A DNA stretch of 64,000 nt from Pseudomonas putida (GCF_001636055.1 NZ_CP011789.1:3162001-3226000), one strand, 5' to 3'; numbered from the stretch's first letter, positions 1-8,802 are shown. Numbers and translations are program-made. Notes: generated by a model from the letters alone, not told the origin.

Positions 1-1
1 G

Positions 2-715
2 GGCATGGAAGACTACATCGCCCAGCGTCCGGACGTGTTCTTCACCGGGCGCGACGGTTCGATGCGCTCCAACCGGCTGATGTGCCAGCTGGCGGGGCAG
101 TACGCGGTGGACCTGTTCATCGGCGCCACCTTGCAGGTCGATGGCGACGGGCATTCTTCGACGGTCACCCGTGGCCGCCTGGCCGGTTTCGGCGGGGCAC
201 CGAACATGGGCCACGACCCACGCGGGCGACGCCACGCGACACCGGCCTGGCTGGACATGACCGTGCCCGAAACCCTGCTCGAGCGCGGGCGCAAGCTGGT
301 GGTGCAGATGGTCGAGACCTACCAGGAGGGCGGTAAACCGACCTTCGTCGAAACCCTGGATGCGGTCGAGGTGGCGAAGAAGGCCGGCATGCCGCTGGCA
401 CCCGTGATGATCTACGGCGATGACGTCACCCACCTGCTCACCGAAGAGGGCATCGCCTACCTGTACAAGGCGCGCAGCCTGCAGGAACGCCAGCAGATGA
501 TCGCGGCGGTGGCCGGGGTCACCGCCATTGGCCTGCGCCATGAGCCCAAGGATACCGAGCGCCTGCGCCGCGAAGGGTTGGTGGCCTTGCCCGAAGACCT
601 GGGCATCCGCCGTACCGACGCCACCCGTGAGTTGCTCGCCGCACGCAGTATCGCCGACCTCGTGGAGTGGTCCGGTGGCCTGTATAACCCGCCCGCACGC
701 TTCAGGAGCTGGTGA
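2..715 (+). CDS. mdcA: Malonate decarboxylase alpha subunit, C-terminal part (5' end outside window)
   Basis: The frame is open from the first bases of the window and encodes the last ~237 residues; full-length MdcA is roughly 550 residues, so more than half lies upstream. MdcA is the acetyl-ACP:malonate ACP transferase: it swaps acetyl for malonyl on the thiol of the MdcC prosthetic group. Visible family-like stretches include [14 protein letters not shown], characteristic of the CoA-transferase-like fold. The assignment rests strongly on the following genes, which are mdcB, C, D, E, G and H in the usual Pseudomonas order. The stop codon overlaps the mdcB ATG (TGATG), so translation is probably coupled. 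Confidence 0.95.
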   Translation, partial: GMEDYIAQRPDVFFTGRDGSMRSNRLMCQLAGQYAVDLFIGATLQVDGDGHSSTVTRGRLAGFGGAPNMGHDPRGRRHATPAWLDMTVPETLLERGRKLVVQMVETYQEGGKPTFVETLDAVEVAKKAGMPLAPVMIYGDDVTHLLTEEGIAYLYKARSLQERQQMIAAVAGVTAIGLRHEPKDTERLRREGLVALPEDLGIRRTDATRELLAARSIADLVEWSGGLYNPPARFRSW

Positions 716-1560
716 TGAAAGCACTTTGCCTACAGCCCCTGGCCTTGCCCGACCAATTGGCGGACCTGGCCGTCGAAGCCCTGATCGATGAGGCCGACCT
801 CTCGCCCAAGCCTGGGCTGGTGGACCGGCGCGGCAGCGGCGCCCATGGCGACATGAACCTGGCCTTGATGCACGCCTCGGCGCTGTCGCTGTGGCCGTGC
901 CTGCGACAGATGGCCGAAGCGGCGCAACGCCATGGCGAGATCGCTGCGCCGCTGCGCGCCGAGCTGGGACGCCTTGGGCGCGAAGGCGAGGCGACAATGC
1001 TCGCCACCACAGCCGGAGTGAATACCCATCGTGGTGCTATCTGGGCGCTGGGACTGCTGGTTGCGGCGCGGGCGCTGAGCCCGCTGAGCAGCGACCCGCA
1101 TACCCTTGCCGCCCTTGCCGGGCGCCTTGCGCTGATCGATGATCCGGCCGCCCCCGCACAGGACAGCCACGGCACCCAGGTGCGCCGCCGCTATGGCGCA
1201 GGTGGAGCGCGCGAGCAGGCCCAGCAAGGCTTTCCGGCGATCACCGGTCACGCTCTGCCGCAACTCTGGCGCAGCCGCGCCGCTGGCGCCAGCGAGACCC
1301 ATGCACGCCTGGATGCGCTGCTGGCGATCATGGCTTCGCTGAGCGACACCTGCGTGCTCTGGCGTGCCGGTCAGCAAGGCCTGGATGCCCTGCAGCAAGG
1401 GGCCCGTGCGGTGCTTGATGCAGGCGGCAGCGCGAGTTTGGCGGGTCGCCGTCAACTGCGCGCCCTGGATGCGCGCCTGCTGCAACTCAATGCCTCTCCA
1501 GGCGGTGCTGCCGATCTGCTGGCCGCCTGCCTGTTCCTCGACAAAGCCGGGAGCCTGTGA
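715..1560 (+). CDS. mdcB: Triphosphoribosyl-dephospho-CoA synthase
   Basis: 281 residues. MdcB makes 2'-(5''-triphosphoribosyl)-3'-dephospho-CoA, precursor of the MdcC prosthetic group. The motif [22 protein letters not shown] near residues 27-48 is typical of the CitG/MdcB family, as is [10 protein letters not shown] near 100. A GTG three bases upstream (712) is also in frame, but the ATG at 715 overlaps the mdcA stop and is preferred. The mdcC ATG follows one base after the stop. Synteny makes the call secure. Confidence 0.93.
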   Translation: MKALCLQPLALPDQLADLAVEALIDEADLSPKPGLVDRRGSGAHGDMNLALMHASALSLWPCLRQMAEAAQRHGEIAAPLRAELGRLGREGEATMLATTAGVNTHRGAIWALGLLVAARALSPLSSDPHTLAALAGRLALIDDPAAPAQDSHGTQVRRRYGAGGAREQAQQGFPAITGHALPQLWRSRAAGASETHARLDALLAIMASLSDTCVLWRAGQQGLDALQQGARAVLDAGGSASLAGRRQLRALDARLLQLNASPGGAADLLAACLFLDKAGSL

Positions 1561-1561
1561 C

Positions 1562-1861
1562 ATGGAAACCCTGAACTTTCAATTCCCCGCTGCGCAACCG
1601 GGCCGTGGCCGTGCCCTGGTCGGCTGCGTCAGCTCCGGCGACCTGGAGGTGCTGATCGAGCCCGGCCAGGCCGGCAGCCTCGATATCCAGGTCGTGACCT
1701 CGGTCAACGGCAGCCAGGCACGCTGGAGCCAGCTGTTCCAGCGCCTGTTCGACGGCCGCAGCTTGCCTGCGCTGAAGATCGACATCCATGATTTCGGCGC
1801 CACGCCCGGCGTAGTGCGCCTGCGCCTGGAACAAGGCTTCGAGGAGATCGGCCATGACTGA
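1562..1861 (+). CDS. mdcC: Malonate decarboxylase acyl carrier protein (delta subunit)
   Basis: 99 residues, the normal size. It carries the phosphoribosyl-dephospho-CoA arm on which malonyl and acetyl groups are shuttled. The segment VGCVSSGDLEVLIEP (residues 20-34) is the expected attachment region; Ser24 or Ser25 is the likely modified residue by family analogy. The same frame is open further upstream inside mdcB, but the ATG at 1562, just after the mdcB stop, gives the family N-terminus. The 3' end overlaps mdcD by 8 bases. Confidence 0.95.
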   Translation: METLNFQFPAAQPGRGRALVGCVSSGDLEVLIEPGQAGSLDIQVVTSVNGSQARWSQLFQRLFDGRSLPALKIDIHDFGATPGVVRLRLEQGFEEIGHD

Positions 1862-2699
1862 TAACGAACGCCTGTTGCACAGCCGCAGTTTCGTCGAACT
1901 GGGGGCCCGCCAGCGTGCCAGGGCCTTGCTCGATGCGGGCAGTTTCCGCGAGCTGCTTGGCCCCTTCGACCGCCTGATGTCGCCCTGGCTGCCACGCCAA
2001 GGCATCGTGCCGCAGGCCGATGACGGCGTGGTCATCGCCAAGGGCACGCTCGACGGCCGTCCCGCCGTGGTCGCAGCCATCGAAGGCGGGTTCCAGGGCG
2101 GCAGCATGGGCGAGGTGGGGGGCGCGAAGATCGCCGGCGCCTTGGAACTGGCCGTCGAAGACAACCGTAACGGTGTCCCCACCTGCGCCGTGCTGTTGCT
2201 GGAGACCGGGGGCGTGCGCCTGCAGGAGGCCAACCTGGGCCTGGCGGCGATTGCCGAGATCCAGGCCGCGATCGTCGAACTGCGTGCCTACCGGCCGGTC
2301 ATTGGCGTGATCGCGGGTTCAGTCGGCTGCTTCGGCGGCATGTCCATTGCCGCCGGGCTGTGCAGCCATCTGCTGGTAACCCGCGAAGCACGCCTGGGCC
2401 TCAATGGCCCACAGGTGATCGAGCAGGAAGCGGGGATCGGTGAGTACGACTCGCGTGACCGGCCTTTCATCTGGAGCCTGACCGGTGGCGAGCAGCGCCA
2501 CGCCAGCGGCTTGGCGGACGGCTACGTCGCCGATGACGTCGAGGCTGTTCGCAGCCAGTTGCTGGCGTTGCTGGACGCACCTTCTGCGCAGCGTGCCAGC
2601 CGCCATCAGTGGTTTCTTGAGCGCCTGGCGCAACTGGGTGATGACTGCCCGCAACTCGATGCCGCCGCCGTGCGTGCCCTGTATCAAGGAGATGCCTGA
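1854..2699 (+). CDS. mdcD: Malonate decarboxylase beta subunit
   Basis: 281 residues. With MdcE it forms the carboxyltransferase-like part that decarboxylates malonyl-MdcC to acetyl-MdcC. The glycine-rich stretch GGFQGGSMGEVGGAKI (about residues 78-93) and LLLETGGVRLQEAN fit the crotonase/carboxyltransferase fold of the family. The start lies inside mdcC (8-base overlap) and the stop overlaps the mdcE start (TGATG), indicating coupled translation and a fixed stoichiometry. Confidence 0.95.
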   Translation: MTDNERLLHSRSFVELGARQRARALLDAGSFRELLGPFDRLMSPWLPRQGIVPQADDGVVIAKGTLDGRPAVVAAIEGGFQGGSMGEVGGAKIAGALELAVEDNRNGVPTCAVLLLETGGVRLQEANLGLAAIAEIQAAIVELRAYRPVIGVIAGSVGCFGGMSIAAGLCSHLLVTREARLGLNGPQVIEQEAGIGEYDSRDRPFIWSLTGGEQRHASGLADGYVADDVEAVRSQLLALLDAPSAQRASRHQWFLERLAQLGDDCPQLDAAAVRALYQGDA

Positions 2700-3490
2700 T
2701 GAACCGTGCCCAGAACTGGTTGCAGGGCCTTGCCAGCGGCGAGTCGCTGCCAGGCTTCCCCGCCTCGGTGCAGGTGGTCGATGGCGAGCTGGACAATCGC
2801 CTGGCGCGCTTTATCGCCGTGGTGCCCGATGCGCGCAATCCCTTTGTACGCGCCCGTAGCGGCGAGGTTGGCCTGCTTGAAGGCTGGGGCCTGGCCAAGG
2901 CGGTCGCCGAGGCGGTGGAGGCCGACCGCGACAGTGAGAAGCGCGTGCTGGTTGCGCTGATCGATGTACCCAGCCAGGCCTACGGGCGGCGTGAGGAAGC
3001 GCTGGGCATCCACCAGGCCCTGGCCGGTGCGGTGGAAGCGTATGCCCAGGCGCGCCTGGCCGGGCATCCGGTGATCGGGCTGCTGGTGGGCAAGGCGATG
3101 TCCGGGGCGTTTCTTGCCCACGGCTACCAGGCGCAGCGCCTGATCGCGCTGGATGACAGTGGCGTCATGGTGCATGCGATGGGCAAGGCGGCAGCGGCGC
3201 GTATCACCCTGCGCAGTGTCGAGGACCTGGAAGCCTTGGCCGCCGAAGTGCCACCGATGGCCTACGACCTGAAAAGCTACGCCTCACTGGGGCTGCTGCA
3301 CACGCGTCTTGCCGTGGATAACGCGCAGGCGCCGACCGCCCGGGATCTGGTACAGGTCCGTGCCTGCCTGATCGATGCCGTGCGCGACATTGGCGATACC
3401 ACCGACCTGCGTAGTCGCCTGAACGGCGAGCATCGCAGCGCCTCCCGCGAGGTGCGTCAGCGCCTGCGCAGCCAATGGCAGGAGGCCTGA
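2699..3490 (+). CDS. mdcE: Malonate decarboxylase gamma subunit
   Basis: 263 residues, the partner of MdcD in the decarboxylation step. The segments LVALIDVPSQAYGRREEALGIHQ and VGKAMSGAFLAHGYQA are typical of MdcE and supply part of the carboxyltransferase active site. It starts in the TGATG overlap with mdcD and ends one base before mdcG, so it is an internal operon gene. Confidence 0.94.
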   Translation: MNRAQNWLQGLASGESLPGFPASVQVVDGELDNRLARFIAVVPDARNPFVRARSGEVGLLEGWGLAKAVAEAVEADRDSEKRVLVALIDVPSQAYGRREEALGIHQALAGAVEAYAQARLAGHPVIGLLVGKAMSGAFLAHGYQAQRLIALDDSGVMVHAMGKAAAARITLRSVEDLEALAAEVPPMAYDLKSYASLGLLHTRLAVDNAQAPTARDLVQVRACLIDAVRDIGDTTDLRSRLNGEHRSASREVRQRLRSQWQEA

Positions 3491-3491
3491 G

Positions 3492-4106
3492 ATGTACGCC
3501 CCGCGCCCACATGACCTGCTCTGGGGCATGACTCCGGCCATGCTGCCTGCCGATGCGCCTGCCTGGGTGCACTCGGTGCTGGCAGCCGGCGAGCCGGTGG
3601 TAGTGCGCCGGGCGCTGGTGGCACCGGACCAGGTGGCGGTCGGGGTACGCGGGAGAGGGCGCGAGCAGCGTTTTGCCTGGCAGATGCGCCTGCTGGACAT
3701 CGAGCGCTGGGTCAGCCCCGAAGCGCTGCGCTGGGAGGGCGAGTTGTCGTCGCCAGCCTTGCGTGCGTTATCGCAGGTCAGCGCTTGGTTGAACGATCGC
3801 GAGTGGCTGTGGGGACCTACCGGCAGCACGGGTTTCCAGCTCGCGACGGGAATCGAGGTGCTGCACGCTGGCAGCGATCTTGATCTGCTGCTGCGTGCCC
3901 CTGTGTCGATACCTCGTGAGCAGGCCGCTCGACTGCTGAAACAGTTGGAAGGCGCGGCCTGTCGCGTCGATGCGCAACTGGAAACGCCCGAGGGGGCGGT
4001 TGCCTTGCGCGAATGGGCCAGCGGGGCGCGTCGGGTGCTGCTCAAGTCGGCGGCTGGCGTGCGTCTGGTGAGTGATCCGTGGCAACTGCAGGAGGATGCG
4101 GCATGA
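3492..4106 (+). CDS. mdcG: Phosphoribosyl-dephospho-CoA transferase (MdcC modification)
   Basis: 204 residues. MdcG transfers the prosthetic group made by MdcB onto the serine of MdcC, releasing pyrophosphate. The nucleotidyltransferase-like acidic motif GSDLDLLLR lies near residues 135-143, and the N-terminus RPHDLLWG resembles the family start. The stop overlaps the mdcH ATG (ATGA). Function is by family and operon position. Confidence 0.92.
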   Translation: MYAPRPHDLLWGMTPAMLPADAPAWVHSVLAAGEPVVVRRALVAPDQVAVGVRGRGREQRFAWQMRLLDIERWVSPEALRWEGELSSPALRALSQVSAWLNDREWLWGPTGSTGFQLATGIEVLHAGSDLDLLLRAPVSIPREQAARLLKQLEGAACRVDAQLETPEGAVALREWASGARRVLLKSAAGVRLVSDPWQLQEDAA

Positions 4107-5023
4107 GCAGCCTGTTCGCGTTCCCGGGGCAGGGCGCCCAGCAGGTGGGGATGCTTCATTGCCTGCCGGAGGGCAGTTCGGATCTGCTCGAAGCGGCCAG
4201 CGAGGCGCTGGGCGAGCAGGTGCTCACGCTCGACAGCGCCGAGGCGTTGCGCCATACCCGCGCCGTGCAGCTGTGCCTGCTGTTGACCGGCGTGGCATGG
4301 GCGCGCTGGCTGATGCGACGCAGCCCGGCACCGGAGTATGTGGCCGGGTTGTCGATCGGTGCCTATGCCGCGGCGGTCACCGCCGATGCGCTGGCACTGG
4401 AGGACGCCGTACGCCTGGTGTCGCTGCGCGGCGGGCTGATGCAGCAGGCTTATCCGACAGGCTACGGCATGACGGCCTTGAGCGGCCTGGACCTGCCCAG
4501 TGTCGAGCGTTTGCTGGAAGCGGTCGGGGGTGAGGTGTACCTCGCCAACCTCAACAGCGACAACCAGATCGTCATCGCCGGCAGCGATGCCGCGATGACA
4601 GCGGTCGCCGCGCGCGCGCGCAGCCTGGGGCAGGGCGTGGCCCGGCGCCTGGCGGTCAGTGTGCCGTCGCATTGCCCTCTGTTGGCGGCGCCTGCGGCTA
4701 CCCTGGCCGCAGCGTTCTGCGAGGTCGAATTGCGTCGCCCACGCATCACCTACCTCAGCGGCAGCACGGCACGACCGATTTTCGATCCGGCACGCCTGCG
4801 CGACGACCTGGCCGGCAACATGGCCCGCATCGTCGACTGGCGCGCGACCCTGCGCGGCGCCTGGGAGCGCGGTGTGCGCCTGCACCTCGAATTGCCGCCG
4901 GGCAGCGTACTCACGGGTCTTGCCAGGCGAGTCTTCGAGCCTGGAAAGGTGCTGAGCGTGGAGTCCACCCGTGCCGACAGCATCGATGCACTGTTGCGTC
5001 AGGAGGTGGCCGACAACCGATGA
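4103..5023 (+). CDS. mdcH: Malonate decarboxylase epsilon subunit, malonyl-CoA:ACP transacylase
   Basis: 306 residues. It charges the holo-ACP MdcC from malonyl-CoA, activating the decarboxylase. The FabD-like signatures FAFPGQGAQQVGM at the N-terminus and AGLSIGAYAAA with nucleophile Ser84 are present, as is a downstream VPSHCPLL segment carrying the likely catalytic His. The ATG at 4103 overlaps the mdcG stop; an in-frame codon at 4079 would add eight unconserved residues and is rejected. Last enzyme gene before the transporter. Confidence 0.95.
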   Translation: MSSLFAFPGQGAQQVGMLHCLPEGSSDLLEAASEALGEQVLTLDSAEALRHTRAVQLCLLLTGVAWARWLMRRSPAPEYVAGLSIGAYAAAVTADALALEDAVRLVSLRGGLMQQAYPTGYGMTALSGLDLPSVERLLEAVGGEVYLANLNSDNQIVIAGSDAAMTAVAARARSLGQGVARRLAVSVPSHCPLLAAPAATLAAAFCEVELRRPRITYLSGSTARPIFDPARLRDDLAGNMARIVDWRATLRGAWERGVRLHLELPPGSVLTGLARRVFEPGKVLSVESTRADSIDALLRQEVADNR

Positions 5024-5044
5024 CCGCGCTGTAGCTCGAAGGAC

Positions 5045-5084
5045 AACAACAAACAACTTCGATACAACCTGAGGACAACAACAA
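5045..5084 (+). promoter_or_regulatory. Tandem A-rich (AANAANAA) motifs at the madL ribosome-binding site
   Basis: The 61-base mdcH-madL gap contains the 12-mer GGACAACAACAA twice, at 5041-5052 and 5073-5084. Each copy contains AACAACAA, matching the AANAANAA catabolite-activity motif bound by Hfq/Crc in Pseudomonas. The second copy runs from the Shine-Dalgarno (GAGGA) into the first base of the madL ATG, exactly where Hfq/Crc blocks translation. Carbon catabolite repression of malonate uptake is the inference; the motif itself is seen directly. Confidence 0.6.
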
Positions 5085-5506
5085 TGATCATCTATGGTGT
5101 GGCTCTGCTGGCGGTGTGCACGCTGGCCGGCGTTATCGTCGGCGACTTCCTGGGCGTGCTGCTGGGCGTCAAATCCAATGTGGGCGGGGTCGGCATCGCC
5201 ATGATCCTGCTGATCTGTGCGCGGCTGTACATGCACCGCAAGGGTGGCATGAGCAAAGAGTGCGAGTTCGGTGTCGGTTTCTGGGGCGCGATGTACATCC
5301 CGGTGGTGGTGGCCATGGCGGCCCAGCAGAATGTGGTCACTGCCCTGCACGGCGGGCCTGTGGCCGTGGTGGCCGCGGTCGGTGCGGTGCTGGTGTGCGG
5401 CGCGACCATCGCGCTGATCAGCCGCAGTCACCGCGGCGAGCCGCTGCCGGCGCTCGATGCGACACCGCCAGCCTCGGTGCAGCCTGCACCTGCGGGAGGT
5501 CGTTGA
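5084..5506 (+). CDS. madL: Malonate transporter subunit MadL
   Basis: 140 residues with about four hydrophobic segments (residues ~2-25, 38-55, 72-90, 95-118) and a short polar tail. MadL and MadM together import malonate in Malonomonas and pseudomonads. The segment GVALLAVCTLAGVIVGDFLG and the short conserved loop after the second helix fit MadL. It starts at an ATG preceded by GAGGA and ends one base before madM, so the two subunits are translated together. Confidence 0.92.
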   Translation: MIIYGVALLAVCTLAGVIVGDFLGVLLGVKSNVGGVGIAMILLICARLYMHRKGGMSKECEFGVGFWGAMYIPVVVAMAAQQNVVTALHGGPVAVVAAVGAVLVCGATIALISRSHRGEPLPALDATPPASVQPAPAGGR

Positions 5507-5507
5507 T

Positions 5508-6272
5508 ATGTGGCCACTCATTGAGAAAGCCCTGGAACACAATGACCTGATCACCGCTTTCGCCGTCGTCGGTGCGGTGATGTGGGTATCGGTGATGCTC
5601 TCCAAGTACCTCACCTTCGGCCGTGTGCACGGCTCGGCCGTCGCCATCGTCATCGGCCTGGTGCTGGCCTGGATCGGCGGCAACCTGACCGGCGGCCAGA
5701 AAGGCCTGGCGGACGTGACGCTGTTTTCCGGGATCGGGCTGATGGGGGGAGCGATGCTGCGCGATTTCGCTATCGTCGCCACCGCCTTCGAAGTGCAGGC
5801 CACCGAAGCGCGCAAGGCCGGGATGATTGGCGCGGTGGCGCTGTTGCTGGGAACTGTGCTGCCGTTCATCGTCGGCGCGGCGGTGGCCTGGGCCTTTGGT
5901 TATCGCGATGCGGTCAGTATCACCACCATCGGCGCGGGCGCGGTGACCTATATCGTCGGACCGGTGACCGGGGCGGCGCTGGGGGCAAGCTCCGATGTGA
6001 TGGCCTTGTCGATTGCAACAGGCCTGATCAAGGCGATCCTGGTGATGGTGTTCACGCCAGTGTCGGCACGTATGCTGGCCCTGGACAACCCGCGCTCGGC
6101 GATGGTGTTCGGCGGCCTGGCCGGGACCGTTTCCGGTGTGACGGCCGGGCTGGCTGCAACGGATCGGCGCTTGGTGCCTTATGGTGCGCTGACCGCCACT
6201 TTCCATACCGGGCTGGGGTGCCTGATGGGGCCGTCGATCCTGTATTTCTGTGTACGCGGCCTGGTGGGATGA
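5508..6272 (+). CDS. madM: Malonate transporter subunit MadM
   Basis: 254 residues, strongly hydrophobic throughout with several membrane helices and glycine-rich turns such as FSGIGLMGGAMLRDFAI. It is the larger malonate transporter subunit. The ATG at 5508 follows the madL stop by one base; the open frame upstream of it is not conserved. It ends 22 bases from the convergent mdcR stop. Confidence 0.92.
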   Translation: MWPLIEKALEHNDLITAFAVVGAVMWVSVMLSKYLTFGRVHGSAVAIVIGLVLAWIGGNLTGGQKGLADVTLFSGIGLMGGAMLRDFAIVATAFEVQATEARKAGMIGAVALLLGTVLPFIVGAAVAWAFGYRDAVSITTIGAGAVTYIVGPVTGAALGASSDVMALSIATGLIKAILVMVFTPVSARMLALDNPRSAMVFGGLAGTVSGVTAGLAATDRRLVPYGALTATFHTGLGCLMGPSILYFCVRGLVG

Positions 6273-6294
6273 GGAGGACAGTCGGCCTGGGCTG

Positions 6295-7206
6295 TCACCC
6301 TTCGCGACTGTACATCCGGCATTCAGCCAGTAGCGCCAGCAGGTTCGGCTCGCGCTCGCGGGCCTTGAGAAACACCGCACCGATGTGCTGCTGCAACCGG
6401 TAGCGCGGTTGCAGCGCGATCAAGCGCACGCGGTTCTCGTACACCGCGGCGATACGTCCCGGCAGCAGCGCATAGCCCACCCCGGAACTGACCATGCTCA
6501 GCAGGGTGAAGATATCGTTGACCTGCATCGCCACTTTCGGTTCGAAGCCGGCCTGCTCGAACACCCGCGCGCCGTCACGGTGGGTGGCGAAACCCTGGGT
6601 AAGGGTGATGAAGGTGGAGTCGGCCAGGTCCGCCAGGTCGACTTCGGCCTGCTCGGCGAACGGCGAATCGGTCGGCACGGCCAGGAAGATATCGTCGGAA
6701 AACAGCGCCAGGTGTTCGCAGGCCGGATCGTTGATGCTGTCGTCGAGCGAGACCAGGATGGCGTCCAGTTCATGGTTCTTGAGACGGTGCAGCAAGTCGA
6801 CGTTCGAGCCGAGCGTGAGGTCGATGTTCAGCTCGCTGCGGCGCAGCTTCAGGCCCATAACCAGCTTGGGCACGGTCTTGACCGTGAGCGAGTACAGCGC
6901 CCCGAGGCGAAAGCGTTCGGCATAGAAACCTGCGGCCTCGCGGGTCTGGCGCACCATCTGCTCGGCGTCCTGCAGCAGTTGTCGGGCCTTTTTCTCCAGC
7001 ACATAGGCGCTTTCCAGCGGGATCAGCTGGCGGCCTTCGTGCTTGAACAGCGGGCAGCGAAGGGCGTTTTCCAGCGAGTGGATCGCCCGGTGCACGCTGA
7101 CCGCGCTGGTCGACAGTTCGCTGGCGGCACGGCCCAGGTTGCCGCTGCGCATGAAGGCGAGAAAGGTCTCGAGCTTCTTCAGGGTCAGTTCTTCGTCGAT
7201 CAGCAT
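6295..7206 (-). CDS. mdcR: LysR-family regulator of malonate catabolism
   Basis: 303 residues. The N-terminal winged helix-turn-helix (LTLKKLETFLAFMRSGNLGRAASELSTSAVSVHRAIHSLE, split over residues ~8-47) is LysR-type, followed by the effector-binding domain. MdcR activates the mdc operon with malonate as likely effector. The ATG at 7206 puts the helix-turn-helix at the normal distance; the frame continues open upstream without family resemblance. Transcription is convergent with madM and divergent from the ClpP-like gene. Confidence 0.92.
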   Translation of the reverse strand: MLIDEELTLKKLETFLAFMRSGNLGRAASELSTSAVSVHRAIHSLENALRCPLFKHEGRQLIPLESAYVLEKKARQLLQDAEQMVRQTREAAGFYAERFRLGALYSLTVKTVPKLVMGLKLRRSELNIDLTLGSNVDLLHRLKNHELDAILVSLDDSINDPACEHLALFSDDIFLAVPTDSPFAEQAEVDLADLADSTFITLTQGFATHRDGARVFEQAGFEPKVAMQVNDIFTLLSMVSSGVGYALLPGRIAAVYENRVRLIALQPRYRLQQHIGAVFLKAREREPNLLALLAECRMYSREG

Positions 7207-7456
7207 GCACAGGCGCTCGCGGGCGGTCGGAGCGTCGATGATGCCACAGCACGGCGCGGCCCAGGCAGCCTTGCACAGGGGCGCGTCGCCGTCGGTGTCC
7301 ACCGGCAGGCGCAGGGCTGGGTGTTGCGGGGGAACTTTGCCGGGCCAGACGATTCCACCGAATGCCGGACCTTCTGCAGCGGCTGCACGCTGCCTCCGGT
7401 ATCGCCAGCCCGACCGACTGAACCATCGTCTTCGATGGACGACCCTGGAGGTATGC

Positions 7457-8008
7457 ATGGCCCGACATATCATTCACTTCACCGGCCCGATCAATTCCTC
7501 GACCTGTGGCAACCTGATCAGTACCTGCTCACGTGCCGTGCAGCAGGGCGCCGAGGTGTTGCAGATCAACATCGCCACCATGGGCGGCGAGTGCAGCTAT
7601 GGCTTCACGCTGTACAACTTCCTGCTTGGCCAGCCGGTGCCGGTGCACACCCATAACCTCGGCACCGTCGAGTCGATGGGCAATATCCTGTTTCTTGCCG
7701 GCAGCCATCGTACGGCTTGCCAGTACAGCAAGTTCCTCTTTCACCCGTTCCACTGGACCCTGCACGGCTCGGTGGACCACTCGCGCATGGCCGAGTACGC
7801 CATGAGCCTGGACTACGACCTGCGTCTGTATGCCGAGATCGTCGCCGAACGTACGCAAGGCTCGGCCGAGGACCTGGATGTGGTGCGCTACCTGATGGCC
7901 TATCCACGCATCCTGGGGCCACGTGAGGCCCTGTCCAGCGGAATGATCCATGCGATCGATGAACTGCCGGTCGCGGCCGATGTGGTGCAGTGGAGCGTGC
8001 ATGCCTGA
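7457..8008 (+). CDS. ClpP-like serine hydrolase / Clp protease proteolytic-subunit family protein
   Basis: 183 residues with the ClpP/crotonase fold pattern: VLQINIATMGGECSYGF (oxyanion-type glycines), GTVESMGNILFLAG with putative nucleophile Ser73, and FLFHPFHW with putative His96. The region matching the catalytic-Asp segment of true ClpP reads RYLMAYPRIL and has no obvious aspartate, so the triad looks incomplete. The C-terminal REALSSGMIHAI matches the ClpP SAEEA-GLID segment. It is a solitary gene without a ClpA/X partner nearby, transcribed divergently from mdcR across a 250-base gap. The substrate is unknown and it may be a non-proteolytic homologue. Confidence 0.75.
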   Translation: MARHIIHFTGPINSSTCGNLISTCSRAVQQGAEVLQINIATMGGECSYGFTLYNFLLGQPVPVHTHNLGTVESMGNILFLAGSHRTACQYSKFLFHPFHWTLHGSVDHSRMAEYAMSLDYDLRLYAEIVAERTQGSAEDLDVVRYLMAYPRILGPREALSSGMIHAIDELPVAADVVQWSVHA

Positions 8009-8065
8009 AGCCTGCGCTGGAGGGCGGCCAAGAGGTTGGTGCGCAAGCGTTCGCTATCGCCGCCT

Positions 8066-8136
8066 TTTAGCGCCGCCGGTCAGTCCGTCTGCAATGTGAT
8101 GGAGCAGATGGTCGCACATCCGCTCGGAACTCTTGT
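8066..8136 (+). promoter_or_regulatory. Promoter elements shared with the second KGG gene (copy 1)
   Basis: TTTAGCGCCGCCGGTC at 8066-8081 and GCTCGGAACTCTTGT at 8122-8136 recur as an identical 16-mer and a near-identical 15-mer upstream of the other KGG gene (59915-59930 and 59971-59985). Distances to the respective ATG differ by only 2 bases (about 105/103 and 64/62). The GGAACT core resembles an extracytoplasmic-function sigma (AlgU/RpoE-type) -35 element; a fitting -10 is not clear. Confidence 0.5.
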
Positions 8137-8185
8137 GGGGCGCGTATTCGTGCCTTACGCCACAGACCCGTAAAGGAGAAATGAC

Positions 8186-8395
8186 ATGGCACACGACCAG
8201 GATCGCCCAAGCCAACGTGGTGGCACCAAGGAAACCAACCCTGGCAACTTCGCCAACGACCGCGAGCGGGCTTCCCGTGCAGGCCAGAAGGGCGGCAAGA
8301 ATTCGGGGGGCAACTTCGCCAATGATCGAGCTCGTGCTTCCGAAGCCGGGCGCCGGGGTGGCCAGAACAGCCACGGCGGTGGTCGCAGTCAATGA
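8186..8395 (+). CDS. KGG-repeat general stress protein (YciG/ConJ-like)
   Basis: 69 residues, very hydrophilic, made of repeats of the pattern NFANDR-x-RAS-x-AG-x-KGG: one at residues ~17-39, a second at ~41-60. This is the KGG (stress-induced, YciG/Con-10-like) family; the role is unknown but linked to stationary phase and desiccation or osmotic stress in other bacteria. The Shine-Dalgarno TAAAGGAG precedes the ATG at 8186 by seven bases. A paralogue lies at 60033 with similar upstream DNA. Confidence 0.85.
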   Translation: MAHDQDRPSQRGGTKETNPGNFANDRERASRAGQKGGKNSGGNFANDRARASEAGRRGGQNSHGGGRSQ

Positions 8396-8523
8396 GCAAG
8401 CGGCTGCTCAGCTGCAGACGGTGCAGCCTTGGCAGGGTTTTTCAGCGGGTTCGATAATCTTTTGAATCTTCACGGAAAACCCTGATCAATCAGTAGTCAT
8501 CCATGGAGAAGAGGAGGCCCGTG

Positions 8524-8802
8524 ATGCCAGCCCCACAGTTGTACATCATCGAATACACGCTGCACGACGAGGCGCGCAGCTTCATCATTCGATCGGAGCG
8601 AATGGACAATGCCGAGGCTTGGCATTGGGCCAGTTGTGATGCAGGGGTCGGGATCATTCCGAAGTTCGGACGAGAGAAGATCAAGAAGGTGAGTCGACCC
8701 ATGGCCGAGCGTTATGGGGTGACCGGGGTGAGTTGGCGGTTGTCCGGGAGCAAGCCTGCACCTGCTCAAGGCGAACGCAAACCCGATCACGCAGCGGGAT
8801 AA
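8524..8802 (+). CDS. Small conserved Pseudomonas-type protein of unknown function
   Basis: 92 residues, no membrane segment or signal peptide. It has a compact core, LYIIEYTLHDEARSFIIR and AEAWHWASCDAGVGIIPKFGR, followed by a positively charged and low-complexity tail. I recognise the pattern as that of small proteins common in Pseudomonas but cannot assign a function. The start at 8524 is chosen because GAGGAGG (8511-8517) sits six bases before it; an ATG at 8503 has no ribosome-binding site. Confidence 0.7.
   Translation: MPAPQLYIIEYTLHDEARSFIIRSERMDNAEAWHWASCDAGVGIIPKFGREKIKKVSRPMAERYGVTGVSWRLSGSKPAPAQGERKPDHAAG

Noticed and set aside
4079..4102. Longer mdcH N-terminus
   Set aside because: The eight extra residues precede the standard MxxLFAFPGQGAQ start, and the 4103 ATG overlaps the mdcG stop as in the other operon genes.
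3284..5869. Very long minus-strand open frame (~860 codons) across mdcE-madL
   Set aside because: It is antisense to six well-supported genes; the translation is low-complexity (Arg/Ala/His/Gln) with no family resemblance, an artefact of high GC.
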